Made by a program: the position numbers and the translations under genes. DNA of 41,898 bases, from IMG/VR virus record IMGVR_UViG_3300032116_013696, positions 1 to 41,898 of that record; one strand, 5' to 3'. The notes beneath the pieces are model-generated. The model was not told where the DNA came from and ran no database searches. It saw only the letters and a list, made by a program, of their open reading frames with translations. Of this stretch, positions 23,912 through 31,327 are shown one piece after another (position 1 is the first letter of the stretch; every line of letters begins with the position of its first letter). Source of the DNA: a virus.

Positions 23912-24471
23912 TAGTGTCTTACATTATAATATATTTCAGGGGTTATGACCCAATTATTTGTTAAACCTTTTAATTTCATTAAAAAATCAAAGTCTTCACC
24001 ATCACGATTAACATCAAATAAAATTGTACCTAAACTTCTTTTAAAACAGAAAGATATACCTACCCTAGAGAATCTCAGGTCGTTTTCGGTAAGGCCAGGT
24101 AAAACTAACCCATTTAAATATTTCATTCTCCAAACAACAAAATCATTTTTTTGATATTTCTCTGAAAGTGTTTGTACATAATTTGGATGTATAGTGTCAT
24201 CATCGTCTAAAAATCCAATCCATTCGGTGTCTGCAATTTTAATCCCTTCATTTCTTACCAAACCAGATTGACCGTTGTTTGGTCCCATCAATCCTTTTTT
24301 TGGTAATCGGATAGTTTTAATTTTTTCATTATTAAATTCAGTCCCGTCAACTCCATCATAAAGTATAATTGCTTTCCAATTTGAATTAGTTTGATTCAAT
24401 AATGAATCTACTGTTCTTAAAATTGTTGGTCTATTTAAAGACGGGATTATAAAAGTTATAATTGATTCCAT
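23911..24471 (-). CDS. Short GT2-like glycosyltransferase
   Basis: A 186-residue GT2 enzyme, near the lower size limit for the family. It has F-I-I-P-S-L-N-R-P (7-15), the L-V-R-N-E-G-I segment (71-77) and G-F-L-D-D-D-D (86-92), and ends with a G-E-D-F-D-F-L-M-K segment equivalent to the E-D-x-x-L/F motif. All core parts are present, so it is probably active even if short. Adjacent to the two-domain enzyme with one base between. Confidence 0.78.
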   Translation of the reverse strand: MESIITFIIPSLNRPTILRTVDSLLNQTNSNWKAIILYDGVDGTEFNNEKIKTIRLPKKGLMGPNNGQSGLVRNEGIKIADTEWIGFLDDDDTIHPNYVQTLSEKYQKNDFVVWRMKYLNGLVLPGLTENDLRFSRVGISFCFKRSLGTILFDVNRDGEDFDFLMKLKGLTNNWVITPEIYYNVRH

Positions 24472-24472
24472 A

Positions 24473-25975
24473 TTAATTTGATATTATAGCGTATTTTTTA
24501 AATTTATCAAAATTTTCCCTTATGTATGGAGACATTATTTGGTCAAATTCATCAATATATTCTTTTTTAGATTCATCAATATTTCTTGTTAATGATTCGT
24601 AATGATATGCAACACACTCACCACAACAATAATTAAGATATCCATTTTTTATTATTTGTAAATTTAAATATGCATCCTCAAAACAATGTGTAAATTTCTC
24701 ATTAAAACCACCTAAAGAATCAAACATTTTTTTTCTGATCATCATTAATGCTGCGGTATTACCTCCGACTTCTTGAGTTTCGGTTATAAATTTATAATAT
24801 GTTTCTTTTGTCAAATGATCAACAAGTATAGTCTTAGAGGTTTGTTTCATTATTATTGAAATTCCGTCGTGTTGAACTGTATTGTTTGGGTAGTGCAGTC
24901 TAGCACCAACAGTACCTACTTTGGTTTTTGTTTTAAAAGTTTTTAACATTCCGTAAATGATATTATTTAATAACTCAACATCATTATTACAAAATAACAA
25001 AAACTCATAATCATTAGTAATGTGATTTTTAACAACATCATTATTTATCTTACCAAAATTGTAGTAATCATATTCTATTAAATTTATATTACTAATATTT
25101 TCTTTGACCCATTTTTTTTCTTCTTCTGAAGATCCTGTATCGGCAACAAAAATATCATATAGATTTTCATCACAATTTTTACGAAAAGAGTCAACACATT
25201 TTTTTAGGATTTCAACTTTTCCCTTAGTTGGGATTATAACCGCTACTTTACCAACATTTTTTATTGGTTTAATTTTAATTTGTGGAACATAGACTTCAGA
25301 TGGTTTCAAATCTAATGGTAGATTACTTCCCCATTTCTCAAGAAATTTTTCTTTACTATCAAAAAATTCTTTATTTGGTTGACCCACGGATTCATGAATA
25401 ATCTCAAAAGATGAGGTGACCCCAATTTTTACACCATCTAAATAATTTGGTAAACAAAACAAATGATCATAGAAGTGAAATTTACCAATTGTTTCATCAA
25501 ATTTGTGTTTAATTTTGTTTTTATCAAAAGAAATAAAAAGACCATCAATTGTTACAACAGGAATTAAAAATGGTAATTTTGAAGAATATTTATTTAACCA
25601 TTTTTTTTGACCTTCGGGGTGGTGGTAAACTTGACCTACCATTGTATAATGCATCCTATCCCAATAAACTCCTGTTTCAGGAAAATAACATGATCCCGCT
25701 TTTCCAATTATACCAAAACTATTATTATTTGAAAAATCCTCCAATAATTTTTTACCCCAATTTTTCTCTAATTTAATATCATTATGACAACAAACCACAA
25801 TATTATAAATAGATTGTGTAATACCACTATTATAAACTTGTGAAAGAGAATATTGATTGTGATTTACAAACTCTAAAATTTGAACATCTTTTAAACCAAC
25901 AGTTTGTAATAAGTGTTGTTTAAATTTGTTATTATAGTTTTCGTCTTTATGTGTTGAATAAACTATTGTAATCAT
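24473..25975 (-). CDS. Two-domain glycosyltransferase (two GT-A domains)
   Basis: A 500-residue protein with two glycosyltransferase domains. The first (about 1-225) begins I-T-I-V-Y-S-T-H and has H-N-D at 64-66 with I-D-G-L-F-I-S-F at 143-150; the second (about 243-480) is a classic GT2 with V-A-V-I-I-P-T-K-G (244-252), C-N-N-D-V-E (329-334), Q-E-V-G-G-N-T-A-A-L-M-M and G-G-F-N-E-K-F-T-H-C-F-E-D. Fusion implies two sequential transfers or one bifunctional polymerase, as in some rhamnan or hyaluronan-type enzymes. It overlaps the dUTPase gene by 4 bases. Confidence 0.82.
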   Translation of the reverse strand: MITIVYSTHKDENYNNKFKQHLLQTVGLKDVQILEFVNHNQYSLSQVYNSGITQSIYNIVVCCHNDIKLEKNWGKKLLEDFSNNNSFGIIGKAGSCYFPETGVYWDRMHYTMVGQVYHHPEGQKKWLNKYSSKLPFLIPVVTIDGLFISFDKNKIKHKFDETIGKFHFYDHLFCLPNYLDGVKIGVTSSFEIIHESVGQPNKEFFDSKEKFLEKWGSNLPLDLKPSEVYVPQIKIKPIKNVGKVAVIIPTKGKVEILKKCVDSFRKNCDENLYDIFVADTGSSEEEKKWVKENISNINLIEYDYYNFGKINNDVVKNHITNDYEFLLFCNNDVELLNNIIYGMLKTFKTKTKVGTVGARLHYPNNTVQHDGISIIMKQTSKTILVDHLTKETYYKFITETQEVGGNTAALMMIRKKMFDSLGGFNEKFTHCFEDAYLNLQIIKNGYLNYCCGECVAYHYESLTRNIDESKKEYIDEFDQIMSPYIRENFDKFKKYAIISN

Positions 25976-26580
25976 ACCCCTGTTGATCCGAAACCGTTAT
26001 CGTTTCTATCTTTATTTTCTAATTTATTTTTTTCAATAAATTCAACCCATTTTCCCGATACAACAGGACAAAGGACTGCTTGAGCAATTTTTTGACCCTT
26101 TTCGATTTTTACTTTTTGATTTGTCGTATTAAATAATATGACTTGAATTTCACCTAAATACCCTTGATCTACAGTACCTGGCGAGTTTAAAACCATAAGA
26201 CCTTGTTTAAGTGCTAAACCGCTTTTAGATCTTACTTGTATTTCATATCCTTCAGGAATGTCAAGGATCAAACCAGTGTTAATTAATTTTCTATCAAATG
26301 CGTGTACCCAACATTCCTCAATTGAATACAAATCAAATCCTGAATCAGATTCATAATTATACGATGGAAAAACCGCATCTTCATTTGATTTTACAACCCC
26401 CATTTCAATTTTAGGGACGTACTCTTCCATTTCCTTTTCTAATTCCTCAATGTCAATTCCAAAAGAATCCATAATTGCATTGTAATCAATATCATCGGAT
26501 TCATCTACTTCAATTTCATCAAGTAGTTTCATTAACATGTTTATTTCTTCCTCGTTAATGTTATCTAATTCTTCACTCAT
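25972..26580 (-). CDS. dut: dUTPase with acidic N-terminal extension
   Basis: Hydrolyses dUTP to dUMP and keeps uracil out of phage DNA. All five motifs of the trimeric family are seen: D-S-G-F-D-L-Y-S (79-86), R-S-K-S-G-L-A (117-123), G-T-V-D-Q-G-Y-L-G-E-I (135-145), K-G-Q-K-I-A-Q-A-V (161-169) and R-N-D-N-G-F-G-S-T-G (192-201). The first 55-60 residues are an acidic, helix-forming extension not found in ordinary enzymes of about 150 residues. It shares one base with the exonuclease gene (start/stop overlap). Confidence 0.95.
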   Translation of the reverse strand: MSEELDNINEEEINMLMKLLDEIEVDESDDIDYNAIMDSFGIDIEELEKEMEEYVPKIEMGVVKSNEDAVFPSYNYESDSGFDLYSIEECWVHAFDRKLINTGLILDIPEGYEIQVRSKSGLALKQGLMVLNSPGTVDQGYLGEIQVILFNTTNQKVKIEKGQKIAQAVLCPVVSGKWVEFIEKNKLENKDRNDNGFGSTGV

Positions 26581-27305
26581 TATTTTAAACTTTTTAATTT
26601 CATTATTGCGTCAATTAATACCTCAACATCTCTTTCGCAATATTCAGATATTTCTTTCAATCTGTTGTGTCCCCAATATGCTTCGTGAACCATTCCCCCG
26701 TTTACCTCACCATCTTTTGGTGTTGGAATATCTAAACATGCACACATCAAATCTAATGAACCAATAGCAGTGTACGCACCATATTGCCAAATTTCTTTAG
26801 TATCAATTGCCTTTACTTCCCATGGTTTTGTATCATATGAAGGAAGAATCTTTGATGGCATAATTCCATTCACAATCATTCTTTTCGCTAACATTGGAAT
26901 GTCAAAGTTTTTAAGGTTATGACCACAAAGATAAAAATCCAATTTATGACATCTATTTAACAAATCCCTAACCTCTAAAAGTAATTTGTATTCATCATCT
27001 CCCGAAAAAGTTTGTTTTTTTGTTTCACCATTGTCTAAAACAAACGCCATAGAAACACACACAATTTTTGCAAATTCAGGAACAAGTGCTGATCTTTTTT
27101 TAAAAACAATGTCCATATGTTCTTCTGTTGTTCTATCTTCTCCCCATTCTTTGTCTTCAGGAAATCTTTTTAGAAACCAATCAAAATATTTGTCAAATTG
27201 TTCTGCAACTCTTGGGTTTGATTGAAGACATGTTTGGTAATCGGCACATCCGCCAACAGTTTCTATATCTAAAAATAAAATTTTTGTTATTGGGATATTA
27301 ATCAT
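26580..27305 (-). CDS. DEDD-type 3'-5' exonuclease
   Basis: A 241-residue RNase-H-fold exonuclease. Motifs: F-L-D-I-E-T (11-16, Asp13 and Glu15), G-H-N-L-K-N-F-D-I-P (128-137, Asp135) and Y-C-E-R-D-V (222-227, Asp226), the DEDDy arrangement. It resembles the stand-alone PolB-like/DnaQ-like exonucleases found in Bacteroidetes. A role in nucleotide salvage, proofreading or host DNA breakdown is possible. It follows the GT-B gene after a 2-base gap and overlaps the dUTPase gene by one base. Confidence 0.88.
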   Translation of the reverse strand: MINIPITKILFLDIETVGGCADYQTCLQSNPRVAEQFDKYFDWFLKRFPEDKEWGEDRTTEEHMDIVFKKRSALVPEFAKIVCVSMAFVLDNGETKKQTFSGDDEYKLLLEVRDLLNRCHKLDFYLCGHNLKNFDIPMLAKRMIVNGIMPSKILPSYDTKPWEVKAIDTKEIWQYGAYTAIGSLDLMCACLDIPTPKDGEVNGGMVHEAYWGHNRLKEISEYCERDVEVLIDAIMKLKSLK

Positions 27306-27307
27306 GA

Positions 27308-28519
27308 TTATTTAATTAAAGATTTGTAAAATGATGCTCTTTCACGTGACACATTGTTTATATCATATTTGTCTTTTACGGTTTCGTATAACCTTTCACC
27401 AAGATCTACAATCATATTCGGGTTTTCAACAAGTTTTTTAATATTTTTTACCCAATCACTATGATTTTTTGACTCATCAACTAATAATGCATTTCCATCG
27501 ACAAACTGACCATTTTTTAATGAATGTTTCAAATCAATTGTGTAAGGACCTATATTGGAGGCTATGAGAGCTTTTTTGTAAAATCCGGCCTCAATAACTT
27601 TCAATTGAGATTTCATTCTATTAAAAATGTGATTTTTAATTGGTGCTAATGAAATGTCAAATTTAGCGTAATTTCTTGCGTATGAATCAGTAGGTCTAGT
27701 CCAAACTCTAACATAGTTTTCAGTTTTGATTGCGGGATATTCTTCCTCTTTAAATCTATCTAAAAACAATTTGTATTCAGGTGAAATAATTTTATAGTTG
27801 TCTGTAAAAATATGTTCATACATCGACCAAACCGTTTCTTGAGGCTTAATCGGTCTTTGTCTTTTTTCTCCAGTATCTTTGTTAATTTCTGTAACACTTC
27901 CTCTTGTGTCAAAACCACAAAGATAGTATTGTAATTTTTCTTGTAGAGGAGAAAGTTTATTAACCATACCATCTAACAACTTTAAATCATGTAAATGTGA
28001 TGATCCACCTAACCAACCAACACGAACTTTATCAGAAGGAAGTGTTGGTTCTGTAAACTGACCTTCTTTTGGATCAATTGCGTTAGGGAAAACAATAACA
28101 TTTTTGTTAAATTTTCTAATTTCGTTAGCAAAAATTTCTGTAGTTGTTGTTACATAATCTGACGCCTTTAGATTTTCTACAATCTTAAGGTGCATTTTAT
28201 CATTAATAATTAGGTTGTGAATTGGGTGTTCTTTTGTAGGTAACCAATAATCGTCAATATCTGCAATTACAATAATACCCAAACTCCTCAAAGACTTAAT
28301 TATTGTTGGACATTGATCCAAATCACCAAAATTTCTATGAAAATGAACTATTTGATAATTTTGCCAATAATTCAAATCATTAATTCTTGGTTTATAATCA
28401 ATATCAATGTGGAAATCATTAGGATATAAATTTTGTAGATTGATGTGTGGATCTACTGAACGATATTTACCAACACCACTTGTGTCGGAAGGTAATACTA
28501 ATACTTTAATTTTAGACAT
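27308..28519 (-). CDS. GT-B fold glycosyltransferase (GT4-like)
   Basis: A 403-residue glycosyltransferase. The N-domain starts K-I-K-V-L-V-L-P-S-D-T-S-G-V-G-K-Y-R (3-20), with V-F-P-N-A-I-D linking domains and R-V-G-W-L-G-G-S-S-H starting the second Rossmann half. The C-terminal donor region is S-Q-L-K-V-I-E-A-G-F-Y-K-K-A-L-I-A-S, with the Glu that binds nucleotide sugar. I set the start at ATG 28519; a TTG 15 codons upstream would place the N-terminus in a Lys/Phe-rich leader. It is the first gene after a terminator, so the operon promoter should be between 28520 and 28568. Confidence 0.8.
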   Translation of the reverse strand: MSKIKVLVLPSDTSGVGKYRSVDPHINLQNLYPNDFHIDIDYKPRINDLNYWQNYQIVHFHRNFGDLDQCPTIIKSLRSLGIIVIADIDDYWLPTKEHPIHNLIINDKMHLKIVENLKASDYVTTTTEIFANEIRKFNKNVIVFPNAIDPKEGQFTEPTLPSDKVRVGWLGGSSHLHDLKLLDGMVNKLSPLQEKLQYYLCGFDTRGSVTEINKDTGEKRQRPIKPQETVWSMYEHIFTDNYKIISPEYKLFLDRFKEEEYPAIKTENYVRVWTRPTDSYARNYAKFDISLAPIKNHIFNRMKSQLKVIEAGFYKKALIASNIGPYTIDLKHSLKNGQFVDGNALLVDESKNHSDWVKNIKKLVENPNMIVDLGERLYETVKDKYDINNVSRERASFYKSLIK

Positions 28520-28568
28520 AAATTTCTTTTGTAGAAATCTAAGAATTTTACACACAATAATCAATAAT

Positions 28569-28598
28569 AAAAAAAAATACCCATCATAAGATGAGTAT
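28569..28598 (-). terminator. Rho-independent terminator, minus strand
   Basis: Minus-strand reading: 9-bp stem (28598-28590 with 28585-28577, one U-G pair), 4-base loop and a run of nine T residues (28577-28569). It lies between the minus-strand genes at 28624 and 28519, so it separates the virion-type genes from the glycan operon. Confidence 0.75.
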
Positions 28599-28623
28599 TT
28601 ATTTCACGCCTGAAAAGTATTTT

Positions 28624-29241
28624 TTATTTTGCGATTTTTTTAACTTTTAAAACTTTACCTTCAAATAAATGTTGACCAACTCTAAATTTAAACATTTCCC
28701 CACTATTTGACTCAGATTCAACCAAAAGACCGTTTTCTTTTAAAACGTCTTGGACTGTTTCTCTAACAATTTCTCTTATTTGATTTGCCGATAATGAACT
28801 TGATGTTTGTACTTGTTGTGTTTGTTGTCTTTGTTTACCTTCAATAATTTGATCTCCTTTAGCATTTGTATTCATTAACCTTGAAGCTTTTTCTACTAAA
28901 TCATTACTTAAAACCGCTCCTGATGACATACCCATTGTAGGTTGTTGGATGGGGTGTTCCATCATTAGTCTTTTAATTTCGTCAGGTAATTTAGAACTTG
29001 CAATTCTATCTTCCATAGGTATATTTGATTGTCTTGGTTGTGATACAGGTCTTGATTCTTCTAAAATATCTGCAGGTAAATTGTATTTTGCAACAGGAGC
29101 GTCATAACTTTCAACCATTGGACTTGAGTAATCATTTCCCATGTTTATGTTACGAGCTTGACCTCTACCCATATCATTATGTTTTTCCATGATCTTTTTT
29201 GAGACCATTAATTTTTGTAGTAATTCTGCTTCTGAATTCAT
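28624..29241 (-). CDS. Conserved phage protein, probable virion component
   Basis: A 205-residue protein with a helical N-terminus, a Pro/Gln/Ser-rich low-complexity middle (about 50-155, including R-Q-Q-T-Q-Q-V-Q-T-S-S-S) and a C-terminal domain: a helix (I-R-E-I-V-R-E-T-V-Q-D-V-L-K-E-N) followed by a small beta part (F-K-F-R-V-G-Q-H-L-F-E-G-K-V-L-K-V-K-K). The C-terminal pattern recurs in unnamed proteins of marine T4-like phages. Function unknown. It is the last gene before the terminator. Confidence 0.6.
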   Translation of the reverse strand: MNSEAELLQKLMVSKKIMEKHNDMGRGQARNINMGNDYSSPMVESYDAPVAKYNLPADILEESRPVSQPRQSNIPMEDRIASSKLPDEIKRLMMEHPIQQPTMGMSSGAVLSNDLVEKASRLMNTNAKGDQIIEGKQRQQTQQVQTSSSLSANQIREIVRETVQDVLKENGLLVESESNSGEMFKFRVGQHLFEGKVLKVKKIAK

Positions 29242-29242
29242 A

Positions 29243-29641
29243 TTATGTTATATTTTCGTTTCCAAATACTGCGTTAATTATCATTCTTTCCATACTTCTG
29301 TCCCCTGTAGGATTGTAACCTGGTCGAGGCGTATCAAAAATTTCTTGAGTAGGTCTAATAAATTCCATTTTATCTACTCTAAAAAATCTCCAACTCGGAA
29401 GAGGTTTTTTTCCTAAAAAAGCTCTATGAGAAGATCCTTCTCTATCCCAAGCTCTTAATACAGGGTTACCTTTTTTACTATAACCGTAAGCTACAGGTTC
29501 AATAACTCTTAAACCTTTACCTCCAGGTTCATCACCGTTGTAATAAATAACACATACTTTTTTATTTCTTATAGCATCAGTTATTTGATCAGCTGTTGCT
29601 ACCTCTAAAATAAGTTTATTTAATGTGTTGTAAAGTTTCAT
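29243..29641 (-). CDS. WYL/SH3-like domain protein with capsid-targeting-like N-terminus
   Basis: A 132-residue protein. The first 13 residues (MKLYNTLNKLILE) are amphipathic and end I-L-E, another possible T4 capsid-targeting and prohead protease site (after Glu13). Residues about 25-95 look like a WYL-type beta barrel: V-C-V-I-Y-Y-N, G-L-R-V-I-E-P-V-A-Y-G, N-P-V-L-R-A-W-D, and W-R-F-F-R-V-D-K-M. WYL domains bind nucleic acid or nucleotides in bacterial regulators. In a phage head such a module could bind DNA or mediate a late step; that is inference. It overlaps the next gene by one base. Confidence 0.58.
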   Translation of the reverse strand: MKLYNTLNKLILEVATADQITDAIRNKKVCVIYYNGDEPGGKGLRVIEPVAYGYSKKGNPVLRAWDREGSSHRAFLGKKPLPSWRFFRVDKMEFIRPTQEIFDTPRPGYNPTGDRSMERMIINAVFGNENIT

Positions 29642-29925
29642 TATGCTGATGGAGTCGTATATGGTTTGTTTGGTTGGTATTCATTGATTTTTATTTCATT
29701 TTTTCTTTCAATAATATCAATTGATGAACCACCATTGATTGTATCTAAGAAAATTCCTGTACCTTTACCTGACTCATCTCCATCTGACAAAGCATCAGGG
29801 TTAACCGCAGAATAAGGATTTACCGTTTTGTAATCGTTTTTTACAAGAAGGCTCTTTCTTTGGATGTCAGCAACTGCAGTCAAATCATTTGCTGGTTGGC
29901 TAAAATCTAATCTTTCTGTTTGCAT
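29641..29925 (-). CDS. Small hypothetical protein
   Basis: A 94-residue, polar, Asn/Asp/Pro-rich protein with no recognised domain and probably little secondary structure. Features seen: D-G-D-E-S-G-K-G-T-G and I-N-G-G-S-S-I-D-I-I-E-R. It sits one base from its upstream and overlaps its downstream neighbour, inside a five-gene run. Perhaps a virion or assembly protein. Confidence 0.5.
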   Translation of the reverse strand: MQTERLDFSQPANDLTAVADIQRKSLLVKNDYKTVNPYSAVNPDALSDGDESGKGTGIFLDTINGGSSIDIIERKNEIKINEYQPNKPYTTPSA

Positions 29926-29926
29926 T

Positions 29927-30397
29927 TTAAATTATTTGTTTCATTATTTGGTTTATTCTGTCAAGGTCTTCTTTAATTCTAACATCTTGTGAAAAAGTGC
30001 TATGTTCTTTAGAAGGTCTTAACATATCCGCAATAGGTCCTAAATCTTTAATTAATTTATCATCTATTTCATCCGGCATATAATCGTTTTGTACTTGATT
30101 TGAAAAATTATCATTTTTTCTTAGTCCTTGAATTGTATTCTCAACCCAATTTCTCATGTAGTCGGCACCATTTAAAATAAAAGGAGCGTCCGTACCATCA
30201 CCCTCATAATTGTCAAACCAATTCTTTATTCTACCAAGTTGTTGGTACGTAACATATCCGGTATCTCTTAATTCTTCATTTCTTTTGTGGCCCTCAATTG
30301 TAGGGTCTGAATTAGGAATATGATCAAAACATACTTGAAGATACTCGACTACTTCTTTTGGTAGTTCAATAGTTTTATTATATAAATTACTATTCAC
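29927..30397 (-). CDS. Conserved-looking hypothetical protein, GTG start
   Basis: A 156-residue protein, mainly helical. E-L-P-K-E-V-V-E-Y-L-Q, then V-T-Y-Q-Q-L-G-R-I-K-N-W-F-D-N-Y and M-R-N-W-V-E-N-T-I-Q look like a pattern seen in unnamed proteins of pelagic T4-like phages. There is no ATG; the start is GTG at 30397, overlapping the upstream stop by 8 bases. The C-terminus is acidic then helical (I-K-E-D-L-D-R-I-N-Q-I-M-K-Q-I-I). Function unknown. Confidence 0.6.
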   Translation of the reverse strand: MNSNLYNKTIELPKEVVEYLQVCFDHIPNSDPTIEGHKRNEELRDTGYVTYQQLGRIKNWFDNYEGDGTDAPFILNGADYMRNWVENTIQGLRKNDNFSNQVQNDYMPDEIDDKLIKDLGPIADMLRPSKEHSTFSQDVRIKEDLDRINQIMKQII

Positions 30398-31274
30398 CCT
30401 GTTTTAAATGTTTTACCAATTTATCAATACTAATACCTTCTTTATCTGCAAGTCTTTTAATTGCTTCAATATTTCTTATTAAAATTTTAGAAACTGGTTT
30501 AGATAATTTATCATCTTCTTTTGTTTTCTTTACAACTTCTTTGTCTTTAGTTTTTTTTGATAGTAATATTTCATCAATTAAACTTTCCATTTTTTCTTTT
30601 TCTAATTCAGACAATCTTCTTTTTGTAAAACAATTTTTACATTTACCTTGTTTCTTTTCGTTTTTTAATTCTTTATCTAAGTTTCTATCAAAACCCAATC
30701 TTTTTAATCTCTCATCCCTTTCAATGGGATCCTCAACTTCCATCTTTTTCAATATTTTATTTGCGACATCATAAGTAGGCGCAAATTCGGTTTCCTCAAA
30801 ACCAAAAGACTCTGATTGATCAACTTCACTTAATGTGTTATTTTTTACATCTTCAGATTCACCATAGTAGACACGGATAAAAGGCCATTGTTGTGCTCTA
30901 GTCATACGAACCGTTTGGTCCATAGTCTTTTTAGCTAAGTTTCTTTGATTTAGGACAGGGATATTAGAACTTATTAAAGATCCGTCAGGATCAACTAACT
31001 CATCAATTTCACCATCTTTAGTTTCTTTTTTAGTTTTAGAATCAATTAATTTATGAACTTGCTGTTTTGTTAATTTTTTACCCGATTTTAAAATTTTTGA
31101 AATTACATCTTGGATTTCTTCAAATACTGATTTATCAACTTCAATAAATTCATCTTCTTTCCTAGATTCAGATAATGTTTCAGATACAGAATAATATACA
31201 CCAACTTTACTTCCTTTATCTTTCAAAAAGAAATAATAAGGTTTTTCAAAATATTCTTTATTCAATTCTATCAT
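30390..31274 (-). CDS. Hypothetical protein with C-x-x-C and charged helical regions
   Basis: A 294-residue protein. The N-terminal 45 residues are beta-like with Y-Y-F-F-L-K-D-K-G-S, followed by long Lys/Glu-rich helices, a C-K-N-C pair (about 212-215) in K-Q-G-K-C-K-N-C-F-T-K-R-R, and a C-terminal helical segment (I-E-A-I-K-R-L-A-D-K-E-G-I-S-I-D-K-L). No recognised family; the single C-x-x-C is not enough for a zinc finger by itself. It is the first gene of the minus-strand run, divergent from the 31328 gene, with a TATAAATA 35 bases upstream. Confidence 0.55.
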   Translation of the reverse strand: MIELNKEYFEKPYYFFLKDKGSKVGVYYSVSETLSESRKEDEFIEVDKSVFEEIQDVISKILKSGKKLTKQQVHKLIDSKTKKETKDGEIDELVDPDGSLISSNIPVLNQRNLAKKTMDQTVRMTRAQQWPFIRVYYGESEDVKNNTLSEVDQSESFGFEETEFAPTYDVANKILKKMEVEDPIERDERLKRLGFDRNLDKELKNEKKQGKCKNCFTKRRLSELEKEKMESLIDEILLSKKTKDKEVVKKTKEDDKLSKPVSKILIRNIEAIKRLADKEGISIDKLVKHLKQGE

Positions 31275-31309
31275 GATATAGTTTTTACAATAAATACTTT
31301 CATTTGTTG

Positions 31310-31317
31310 TATTTATA
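31310..31317 (-). promoter_or_regulatory. Late promoter box TATAAATA for the minus-strand run
   Basis: TATAAATA on the minus strand, 35 bases before the ATG at 31274, in a 53-base divergent gap. Overlaps a related plus-strand element (31314-31321), so the gap may act as a divergent late promoter. Confidence 0.42.
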
Positions 31318-31321
31318 AGTA
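31314..31321 (+). promoter_or_regulatory. Variant late promoter box TATAAGTA
   Basis: TATAAGTA, one base off the T4 octamer, 6 bases before ATG 31328. Spacing resembles the 8-base spacing at 5449 and 6941, although the match is imperfect. Confidence 0.35.
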
Positions 31322-31327
31322 AAACTC

